This document shows positions 6,420 to 12,271 of a DNA stretch of 15,334 nucleotides, in pieces. Position 1 is the first letter of the stretch. Every line of letters begins with the position of its first letter. This stretch comes from Candidatus Parcubacteria bacterium (lineage in GTDB: Bacteria; Patescibacteriota; Minisyncoccia; Phycocordibacterales; CAIZLB01): positions 1-15,334 of the forward strand of contig JACMMR010000034.1 of NCBI GenBank assembly GCA_014378965.1. The letters are read 5' to 3'. The notes under the pieces are model-generated. The model was given only the letters and a program-made list of their open reading frames with translations. It was not told the origin of the DNA and did no database searches. Made by a program: the position numbers and the translations under genes.

Positions 6420-7507
6420 GAGAGTAAGTCTATTGATATTCTGTTAATCTCCTCCTCTGTTGTGACATGCCGACTATACATATCCAAACATGCATCACGC
6501 AAAAGTGTGTGACCTTGGGTTGTTAAATATTGTTCAATCTCGTAAGGAGTTTTTTTCTTATGAATCATATCTCGCATTTCACTATCGATTGGAACTATTT
6601 CAAATACCCCCTTTCGTTGACCGTACAATCCAATATCATAATCAAAAACCCTGATCAATCTTTGACTTAAAATAAGTGAAATAGATGAAGATAGCAAATA
6701 TGGTTCAATACCCATATCAATAAGTCGAGGAATAATAGAGGCAGCACTTGGTGCATGAACAGTAGTCAATACAAGGTGTCCAGTTAAAGAAGTTTGTATG
6801 GCAGCTAGGGCTGTTTCTTTGTCACGTATCTCACCTATCATGATAATGTCAGGATCTTGCCTTAATATCCCCCTTAAAGCCTCTTTAAAGCCAAAATCTT
6901 TATCATTATTAACTTGGATTTGTCGAATACCCTTTATGGCTGATTCAACAGGATCTTCGATAGTTACAATATTTTTATTATGATTACTTTGATTTAAGTA
7001 TTTTAGACTTGTATACAAAGTACTAGTCTTGCCAGACCCTGTCGGACCTGCGACAATAATAAGTCCGGAGTTTTTCTTTAATGATTCTTTATATACTTTG
7101 ATTTGTTTATCACTCATACCGAGCTCAGAGAAACTTTTATACTGATCATTTTCAGGACGCAACAATCGCAGTACACAATTTTCACCGTAAAAAGTTGGTG
7201 CGATTGATACACGAATATCAACCCGTTCATTTGTAACATCAGAGATAAAGTAAAACCTCCCATCTTGGGCTTTATCATGAATATCAGATCGTAAGTTTGC
7301 TAAGACTTTTATCTTGCCAATACAAAGATCTAATAAATCAGAATCAAAATATCCACTATCATGAAGATTACCGCTGATACGCATTTTGATATAGACTTGG
7401 TTTACTTGCGGGTCAATATGAATGTCAGATGCATTCAAACTAATAGCCTTCTCGATCAGAGAAGATATGTATATATGTATGTCGTTTTGATATATGTTTT
7501 TTTCCAC
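6416..7507 (-). CDS. pilB: Type IV pilus assembly ATPase, short (PilB/GspE family)
   Basis: 363-residue secretion ATPase powering pilin polymerisation. It has the N2-type region LNASDIHIDPQ (24-33), the Arg-rich CVLRLLRP (111-118), Walker A GPTGSGKT (154-161), the Asp box IVTIEDPVE (180-188), Walker B IIMIGEIRDKETA (221-233) and the His box LVLTTVHAPSA (245-255). Typical PilB proteins have 550-570 residues; the N-terminal N1 domain is absent. The zinc-binding tetracysteine loop normally between AQRL and the GRxGIFE motif is reduced to SQRLIRVFDYDIGLYGQRKGVFEI (281-304) with no cysteines. Translation must start at GTG 7507, as an in-frame TAG lies two codons upstream; an extended -10 TTTAAT ends 7 bases before it, implying a leaderless mRNA. 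First gene of the pilus operon. It could also be called GspE-like. Confidence 0.88.
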   Translation of the reverse strand: MEKNIYQNDIHIYISSLIEKAISLNASDIHIDPQVNQVYIKMRISGNLHDSGYFDSDLLDLCIGKIKVLANLRSDIHDKAQDGRFYFISDVTNERVDIRVSIAPTFYGENCVLRLLRPENDQYKSFSELGMSDKQIKVYKESLKKNSGLIIVAGPTGSGKTSTLYTSLKYLNQSNHNKNIVTIEDPVESAIKGIRQIQVNNDKDFGFKEALRGILRQDPDIIMIGEIRDKETALAAIQTSLTGHLVLTTVHAPSAASIIPRLIDMGIEPYLLSSSISLILSQRLIRVFDYDIGLYGQRKGVFEIVPIDSEMRDMIHKKKTPYEIEQYLTTQGHTLLRDACLDMYSRHVTTEEEINRISIDLLS

Positions 7508-7513
7508 ATACTA

Positions 7514-7522
7514 ATTAAAACA
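7514..7522 (-). promoter_or_regulatory. Extended -10 of the pilus operon
   Basis: TGT-TTTAAT on the minus strand, with the hexamer at -12 to -7 relative to the GTG at 7507. There is no ordinary -35; instead the 22-bp-spaced boxes at 7544-7602 end where a -35 would be. Confidence 0.5.
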
Positions 7523-7543
7523 TTTTGAGGATTAAGTATATTT

Positions 7544-7602
7544 GAAGAAAAGATAAAGTTTTGTGGGAGAAGGGATAAAGAAAAACAGAAGAAAATAGTA
7601 AA
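7544..7602 (-). promoter_or_regulatory. Three tandem 22-bp-spaced boxes upstream of the pilus operon
   Basis: Written on the plus strand: GAAGAAAAGATAAAG (7544-7558), GGAGAAGGGATAAAG (7566-7580) and GAAGAAAATAGTAAA (7588-7602), each exactly 22 bp from the next. The nearest box ends 37 bp from the start codon. The first is identical to a box at 15137-15151 and close to one at 8318-8332. Direct repeats at two-helical-turn spacing overlapping the -35 region look like activator sites; the protein is unknown. Confidence 0.55.
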
Positions 7603-7627
7603 CTATATCTGACTCAAATAAGCCAAT

Positions 7628-7655
7628 TTGACAGGTTCAAGATATTTGATATCAT
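7628..7655 (+). promoter_or_regulatory. Promoter of plus-strand RNA 4
   Basis: Consensus TTGACA (7628-7633), 16-base spacer, TATCAT (7650-7655) preceded by TGA (extended -10). Confidence 0.6.
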
Positions 7656-7661
7656 AAAGGT

Positions 7662-7776
7662 GTAACTTGTCGACAGAAACGGCCGCTGCGGACCTCATAA
7701 TGAGGTACTTATGGATGAGTGTCGCCATCCCAAGTTATATATAAAAATATCACCTTACGGTGGTATTTTTGTTTTT
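7662..7776 (+). ncRNA. Candidate structured small RNA 4
   Basis: About 115 bases between a good promoter and an intrinsic terminator, on the strand opposite to the pilus operon and the toxin gene. TAACTTG (7663-7669) pairs with CAAGTTA (7731-7737) to close a multibranch fold. Inside are CCTCA/TGAGG (7693-7705), a GC-rich GGCCGCTGCGGACC segment and GGATG (7713-7717) with CATCC (7726-7730). The interior is markedly more GC-rich than its surroundings, as expected for a structured RNA in an AT-rich genome. It does not lead into a plus-strand gene, so it is a stand-alone RNA rather than a cis riboswitch. No known family recognised. Confidence 0.5.
7745..7776. terminator. Bidirectional terminator between RNA 4 and the MazF-like gene
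   Basis: AAATATCACC (7745-7754) pairs with GGTGGTATTT (7759-7768), 10 bp with one G-U, four-base loop. On the plus strand it is followed by TTGTTTTT; on the minus strand the loop reads GUAA (a GNRA tetraloop) and is followed by ATATTTTTATAT. It can end both RNA 4 and the toxin mRNA. Confidence 0.75.
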
Positions 7777-7789
7777 ATATTTGACAGAT

Positions 7790-7817
7790 TTGACAGACCT
7801 ATTTCATTTGCTATAAT
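7790..7817 (+). promoter_or_regulatory. Consensus promoter of plus-strand RNA 5
   Basis: TTGACA (7790-7795), 16-base spacer, TATAAT (7812-7817) with TGC extended -10. Both hexamers are perfect. A second TTGACA lies 9 bases upstream (7781-7786), so TTTGACAGA is duplicated in tandem. The strongest promoter in the window. Confidence 0.75.
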
Positions 7818-7823
7818 ATAAGT

Positions 7824-7878
7824 ACAAATGGGTTATCCCGGACGCTCAAGCTTAACCATAGCTTGGGCCTAATTTTTT
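7824..7878 (+). ncRNA. Candidate very short RNA 5 or leader-peptide transcript
   Basis: Transcription from the consensus promoter would run only about 55 bases before the terminator at 7844-7878. The RNA contains GGGTTATCCC (a small hairpin) and a 14-codon frame with ATG at 7828 and TAA at 7870 (MGYPGRSSLTIAWA). That ATG is only about 4 bases from the predicted start, the same leaderless arrangement as the protein genes here, so a micropeptide is possible; equally it may be non-coding. The terminator stem overlaps the stop codon of the MazF-like gene on the other strand, so it could also act antisense to that gene's 3' end. Confidence 0.45.
7844..7878 (+). terminator. Intrinsic terminator of RNA 5
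   Basis: GCTCAAGC (7844-7851) pairs with GCTTGGGC (7861-7868), 8 bp with one G-U, followed by CTAATTTTTT. No T tract on the other strand. Confidence 0.75.
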
Positions 7879-8258
7879 ATAATATTTATTGTTTTTTCTT
7901 TAATTCTCTTAAAATCCTCTCTTGAGATGTATCCAATAAATTCATCCAATCTTTTTGTATCTAGTACTCTCAACTGAGATATTATTGCCGACTGTTCAAC
8001 ATCTTTAAGTAATACTTTTACATAGTATTTATTATCTTTAATTTTTGTACTCATGGGTATACCCCAAAACATATTATTGTTAAATTTTTTAAATACCAAT
8101 ACCGGACGGCGAAAATCTTCCCCTTTGCCATTTTGTTCAAAACCTATATTTTCACCCAATGAGCACCAATACACCTCATGTTCATTAATGGGTGTTTTTT
8201 TATATGTCTTATCTATGATTATTTTATTAAAAATCCATGATATAAATCTTTTTGTCAT
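7869..8258 (-). CDS. MazF/PemK-family mRNA interferase-like toxin, orphan
   Basis: 129 residues. After a 25-residue extension it shows the MazF/PemK fold signature: EVYWCSLGENIGFEQNGKGEDFRRPVLVF (28-56), with the RRPVLV strand supplying the catalytic Arg (about R51), then FWGIPMSTKIK (64-74) with Ser/Thr in the position of the second catalytic residue, QSAIISQLRVLDTKRL (89-104), and the C-terminal IGYISREDFKRIK helix (108-120). Members are ribosome-independent endoribonucleases that cut mRNA, normally held by a small antitoxin encoded just upstream. None is present: res ends 75 bases before this ATG. Only a promoter with 22-bp-spaced boxes lies between. The gene may be an orphan regulator-like member or part of the upstream defence operon's response. 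Family is clear, toxicity is not proven. Confidence 0.85.
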   Translation of the reverse strand: MTKRFISWIFNKIIIDKTYKKTPINEHEVYWCSLGENIGFEQNGKGEDFRRPVLVFKKFNNNMFWGIPMSTKIKDNKYYVKVLLKDVEQSAIISQLRVLDTKRLDEFIGYISREDFKRIKEKTINIIKN

Positions 8259-8265
8259 ACGACAG

Positions 8266-8274
8266 ATAATATCA
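8266..8274 (-). promoter_or_regulatory. Extended -10 of the MazF-like gene
   Basis: TGA-TATTAT on the minus strand, ending 8 bases before the ATG at 8258, implying a leaderless mRNA. No ordinary -35; the repeated boxes at 8296-8332 take its place. Confidence 0.55.
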
Positions 8275-8295
8275 AAGCATGTATAAAATATATCT

Positions 8296-8332
8296 GAAGA
8301 AGTTCTAAAGTTTTGTTAGAGAAAAGATAAAG
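8296..8332 (-). promoter_or_regulatory. Two 22-bp-spaced boxes upstream of the MazF-like gene
   Basis: On the plus strand GAAGAAGTTCTAAAG (8296-8310) and AGAGAAAAGATAAAG (8318-8332), 22 bp apart, with the nearer one 38 bp from the start codon. Same element as at 7544-7602 and 15137-15173. Confidence 0.55.
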
Positions 8333-8333
8333 T

Positions 8334-10967
8334 TTACCTTATCAAATCCGACAAGTCTTTTTCTTGTGCAACCTCATAATCTACACCCAGTTCAGCAAAA
8401 TGTTTTCGAGCACATTTAATTTTTTGCCATTCTTCCCACGAAGTATCTCGTTCAATGTCATCATATTCGAATTTTGTTTCTCGGACAAAGAAGAATTTTT
8501 CTCCTTTATTGTAATCATCACTTTTCCATACAATAGCCCAGTCCGGATTATATTTCCCTATCGGAGTATCAATATAAAACTCACGAGGTAATTTTGTATA
8601 CACCTTTACCTTAGAATTATTTTCCAAACCCTCTGCAAATTGACTTTCGCCCTTACTATCGAATACCACATGGTCAAATACGCATTTTTCTGTTGCAATC
8701 GATCTACTTGACAAAGCTGAAAATTCAGTAAATAAATCCATTTCATACACCTCACCTGTTTTTGTGTATTTCAATCCGTTATTTACTAATAGATTATGCA
8801 ATTGAGTCTTTATAATTAAAATTACACTTCGTATGTATTCTTCAGGATTTTGAAACACTAGATCCAGATTATCAACTTTTGAAAGAATATCTAAAATAGT
8901 CTTTCTTGTTAAATCTGTCTCTCGAGCTATTCGATCAACTATATTTGGTATATGGATTTCTTTATTTTCCCTATAGCCCGCGGAATCTTTATCTCTTGTA
9001 CTATTTAGAGTTTCGTTTTTATCAAAATATATTTCTCCTTTTTCCACAGTTACTGTAATAGCTTTTATATCAAGTTCGTTTATCTTATCCACTGACTTTT
9101 TTGTCAACTCATCTGTCAATACATCTAGTGTATATGTTGTTTTCTGGCCAATACGTTTCCATAGTTCTTGAAAATCTTCAGAGTGTAAATATTTTGTAGT
9201 TTTTACAGTAAGTGGTATTTCTCTTTTATTCTCCAGCCCCACCAAACCTTTATACCCAGCCTCGACAAATTCTTGTTGTAAACCTCCAGCATACTCTTCG
9301 TATGATGAGTTTGCGATCACGGTTAGTTTCGCAATATTTTGATCGTATACACGATTTCCATCTATATCCACAGGTAGACGAAGACCTCGTCCAATCTCTT
9401 GTCGCTTTTTCATGATTGAGTTTGTTTCCCGAAGTGTACAGATCTGGAAGATGTTTGGATTATCCCAGCCTTCCTTAAGGGCAGAGTGTGAAAAGATGAA
9501 AGACACCGGTTCTAAAAATGAAAGCAATTGTTCTTTATTTTTCATAATCAAATCATAGGCTTCCTTATCTTCCTTTGAAGAGCCTGAGGTACTATCTTTG
9601 TATTCGATAACCCCTTTAGTTTTCTTGGAGGCAAAATACCCCTTATGAACCGTACTTACATCAACATCTTTGAATAGATCATAATTTTTCTTGAGTTTGT
9701 TAAATTCTTCAATAAATATATTTCTAATCAAACTGTTGTCATGGATATAATTATCAACTTTATCGATGAAGAATAGTGAAAGGACTTTTATTCTGTTACC
9801 TATCTCTGATTGTTTATCAAAATGTGATTTGATTGTTTCTCTAATCTGAGTACGGAAGATGAGTTCTTTATTTTCTGGTACTTGGTTTACGATATAAAAA
9901 TTACCGTCAGATAACTCTACTCGATTATGATTAGCATCGATGTCTTGAACAATGAGTCCTTTGTACTTTTCATTGTTTTTAGATTTTCTATAGACATCAT
10001 CTCCTGCCGATAGGGTTACTTCTTTATAAGCATACTGACCGCTCGCATCTTTTACTTCGATACTTACTATAGCTTTAGGGTTTTTACCTTTTTCAGTTTT
10101 TATATTTTTTACATTGAAAATGAAATCTCCTGTTTCATTTTCTTTTACACCATAGACAGATATCTTTTTTACTAAACCTTTCCTATAGGCATCAACAGGG
10201 GTAAGTTTGTATACGAGGTTGTAGATGTCTTTGTGGGTGGCACTGTAGCGTAATCTACATAATGAATTAAGATCTTTGATCGCTTCCTTAGCAAGATCCG
10301 ATTCCATATTTTGTGGTTCGTCCATGATAACGATTGGTCTTGTAGCAGCGATGAGATCGATAGGCTTTTCACCATGAAAACGATCTGGGGTTTGACGCAT
10401 AACTAGTCTTTCACTTCCTGCAAATGATTGGACCGTCATAATCATGATTTGAATATCGTTTGATTGGGCGAAGTCTCTGATTTTATTTAACTTTTTTGAG
10501 TCGTAGGCAAAATAGTCGAAGCCTGTGTTGTAGAGGGTTCGAAAATGATCTTTCGTTTGTTCGAGAGTTTTTAGGACACCTTCGCGGATGGCGACTGATG
10601 GGACGAGGATGATGAATTTTTTGAGGTTGTATTTTTGGTTGAGTTCAAGGATGGTCCGGAGGTAGACGTAGGTTTTTCCGGTCCCGGTTTCCATTTCGAC
10701 GGAGAAGTCTGGAGTTACATAGAATCCTTCAAAGCCAGGTTCTTTCCATTCATCGATGTTTATATTATTTTGAATTTGGATTGATTTAAGGTTGTTTTTT
10801 ATTTTAATGTAATCAAGTTCAAGTTCGTTGGGAATGATTTGATGCGCGTTTTTGAGGTGGAATATTTCTTCGTTTTGAATGATGTTTTTTCCAGTGTCAA
10901 AAAGATTAACGATAGAGTTTATCGCGTCGAGTTGATAGTCTAGATTTTTGGTGAAGATGAATTTCAT
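8334..10967 (-). CDS. res: Type III restriction enzyme Res subunit (helicase-nuclease)
   Basis: 877-residue superfamily 2 helicase fused to an endonuclease; with Mod it forms the ATP-dependent type III restriction complex that cuts DNA after meeting unmodified sites. Motifs: Walker A ETGTGKT (93-99), DEPQ box (216-219), SAT (242-244), the motif V region SHSALKEGWDNPN, motif VI EIGRGLRLP, and near the C-terminus a PD-(D/E)XK nuclease with NPDWAIVW (D809) and FFVRETK (E830, K832). All catalytic residues are present, so it looks active. Length is a little below the usual roughly 950-1000. The ATG is 6 bases after the HEPN gene's stop; no Shine-Dalgarno. Codons near 10560-10770 favour C in the third position, unlike the rest of the gene. 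Last gene of the operon. Confidence 0.95.
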   Translation of the reverse strand: MKFIFTKNLDYQLDAINSIVNLFDTGKNIIQNEEIFHLKNAHQIIPNELELDYIKIKNNLKSIQIQNNINIDEWKEPGFEGFYVTPDFSVEMETGTGKTYVYLRTILELNQKYNLKKFIILVPSVAIREGVLKTLEQTKDHFRTLYNTGFDYFAYDSKKLNKIRDFAQSNDIQIMIMTVQSFAGSERLVMRQTPDRFHGEKPIDLIAATRPIVIMDEPQNMESDLAKEAIKDLNSLCRLRYSATHKDIYNLVYKLTPVDAYRKGLVKKISVYGVKENETGDFIFNVKNIKTEKGKNPKAIVSIEVKDASGQYAYKEVTLSAGDDVYRKSKNNEKYKGLIVQDIDANHNRVELSDGNFYIVNQVPENKELIFRTQIRETIKSHFDKQSEIGNRIKVLSLFFIDKVDNYIHDNSLIRNIFIEEFNKLKKNYDLFKDVDVSTVHKGYFASKKTKGVIEYKDSTSGSSKEDKEAYDLIMKNKEQLLSFLEPVSFIFSHSALKEGWDNPNIFQICTLRETNSIMKKRQEIGRGLRLPVDIDGNRVYDQNIAKLTVIANSSYEEYAGGLQQEFVEAGYKGLVGLENKREIPLTVKTTKYLHSEDFQELWKRIGQKTTYTLDVLTDELTKKSVDKINELDIKAITVTVEKGEIYFDKNETLNSTRDKDSAGYRENKEIHIPNIVDRIARETDLTRKTILDILSKVDNLDLVFQNPEEYIRSVILIIKTQLHNLLVNNGLKYTKTGEVYEMDLFTEFSALSSRSIATEKCVFDHVVFDSKGESQFAEGLENNSKVKVYTKLPREFYIDTPIGKYNPDWAIVWKSDDYNKGEKFFFVRETKFEYDDIERDTSWEEWQKIKCARKHFAELGVDYEVAQEKDLSDLIR

Positions 10968-10973
10968 TTTATT

Positions 10974-11591
10974 TTATATTTTATTAGAAATTTTATTAGG
11001 ATTTTCTTCCCATAAGTATCTTATATCTATTTCTTTCTTTCTGATTTCCTCACCTCTTTCTATACTCATATACAATATTTCTATTTCATTTTTTAATGTA
11101 TAAACATTATCAAACCATGTGGTAGAATTATTTACCTTTGCATTTAGAATATTGAAAAATCCTTCAAGATTAACAAAAAAATTATCCAGATCAACAAGGC
11201 TCGGAACCTCAAGATCTTTCGGGTCAACAGTCATGCTCTTATGTGCAAATAATTTATTCCTGACATCTTTCAATTTTTTGATAACCTCAAAATTTTCTGT
11301 TTTAAATTTATCATAAATTTCTTTATCCACCTTATCCAAAGACATATTATCAGTTCTCGTGTCATCGAAATTATGGTGAATTAAAGTAACAAAAGAAATC
11401 AATGACGCCCGTTCAGTTGTCATAAAAAAACCAGGGTAGCTCTGCTGAATTTCAAGATATCGCTTTACCATACTTTCACCAACGATAGTTATAGATTTTG
11501 CATATGCTATCATTTTCCATTGGGTATAGTAGCTTTTTGCTTCAAATATATTTCCAACAAAGTATTCAATTATCTTTTTTTCTTTTTCCAT
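10974..11591 (-). CDS. HEPN-domain protein, AbiU2-like
   Basis: 205 residues, almost all predicted helix and with no membrane segment. Residues 107-119 read KLKDVRNKLFAHK: R111-N-K-L-F-A-H117 fits the R-x(4-6)-H motif of HEPN ribonucleases, and the surrounding layout (long helices before, DLDNFFVNLEGFFNIL after) resembles the AbiU2 group of abortive-infection proteins. HEPN proteins are often RNases that arrest the infected host. The gene sits between a trypsin-like protease and res with 6-base gaps on both sides, so it is surely cotranscribed with the restriction system. It could be an effector released or activated by the protease, but that is inference. Family call rests on the motif and helix pattern, not on a profile search. 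Confidence 0.65.
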   Translation of the reverse strand: MEKEKKIIEYFVGNIFEAKSYYTQWKMIAYAKSITIVGESMVKRYLEIQQSYPGFFMTTERASLISFVTLIHHNFDDTRTDNMSLDKVDKEIYDKFKTENFEVIKKLKDVRNKLFAHKSMTVDPKDLEVPSLVDLDNFFVNLEGFFNILNAKVNNSTTWFDNVYTLKNEIEILYMSIERGEEIRKKEIDIRYLWEENPNKISNKI

Positions 11592-11597
11592 ATATTT

Positions 11598-12260
11598 TTA
11601 TGAGTTTTCTAACTCTATTAATTTAACAATGTGTTCCCAAGAAATAATATTAAATATATTTTTTGTTTGTTCAGGATGACTTGCAACAACACCAATGACA
11701 TTACCTTTATTATTAACAACAGGGGAACCACTAAAACCACCTTCAACAAAACCCGATATTTTAATCTCTTTCCTGATCTTATTTATAGAGGAGGATGTGT
11801 GTGCAATAACACCTCTAGCAAATATAGGAGTATGGGTTTCATTCAATAACTGATTACCAAGAGGGTAACCTGCAAAACAAACATCTTCACCTACCACTTC
11901 TTTTTCATCATTTAAATTTAAACAGCTTTCTTTTCTAGTAGCATGAAAATCTTTATTCGAAATCTGTAGAACAGCTAAATCATGTTCTAAATCCAATATT
12001 GAAATAGTTGCCTTTAAATATTGATCATTATTTCCACCAACTACAAGCATACCTTTTAATTCAAAAGGGCCAGATAACAATGATTGTACAACATGAGCAC
12101 ATGTTACAAACACACTGTTACCAACCCAAAAACCAGTTCCTAAAACATTTAGTTGTGGTGGTAAAAAACTTTGAGTTGGGATATCAAACATCGGCTTAAG
12201 TGTACCAACACTTCTTACACTTGATAATAATTTTGTTGTATCTAAAGTATTATTTTCCAT
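11598..12260 (-). CDS. Cytoplasmic trypsin-like serine protease in the restriction operon
   Basis: 220 residues of the chymotrypsin/trypsin clan. The triad is complete: H56 in VTCAHVV, D94 in LEHDLAVLQI, S177 in GFSGSPVV (175-182), with GTGFWVG (41-47) before the His as in HtrA-type proteases. There is no signal peptide, membrane segment or PDZ domain, so it is a single-domain, probably cytoplasmic protease, unlike DegP-type proteins. Such trypsin-like domains occur in several defence systems as effectors or activators. It lies 11 bases after mod and 6 bases before the HEPN gene. The presence of an intact protease inside a type III restriction operon is unusual; its substrate is unknown, and the neighbouring HEPN protein and Res are the natural candidates. 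Confidence 0.88.
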   Translation of the reverse strand: MENNTLDTTKLLSSVRSVGTLKPMFDIPTQSFLPPQLNVLGTGFWVGNSVFVTCAHVVQSLLSGPFELKGMLVVGGNNDQYLKATISILDLEHDLAVLQISNKDFHATRKESCLNLNDEKEVVGEDVCFAGYPLGNQLLNETHTPIFARGVIAHTSSSINKIRKEIKISGFVEGGFSGSPVVNNKGNVIGVVASHPEQTKNIFNIISWEHIVKLIELENS

Positions 12261-12271
12261 ATATTTTATTT

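Noticed and set aside
7544..7602. CRISPR-like array
   Set aside because: The 22-bp units are adjacent, imperfect and without spacers; their fixed position before start codons fits operator sites instead.
7824..7878. tRNA or tRNA-like gene
   Set aside because: No cloverleaf, T-loop GTTCRA or acceptor pairing; the hairpin with a T tract is a terminator. No tRNA was seen elsewhere in the window.
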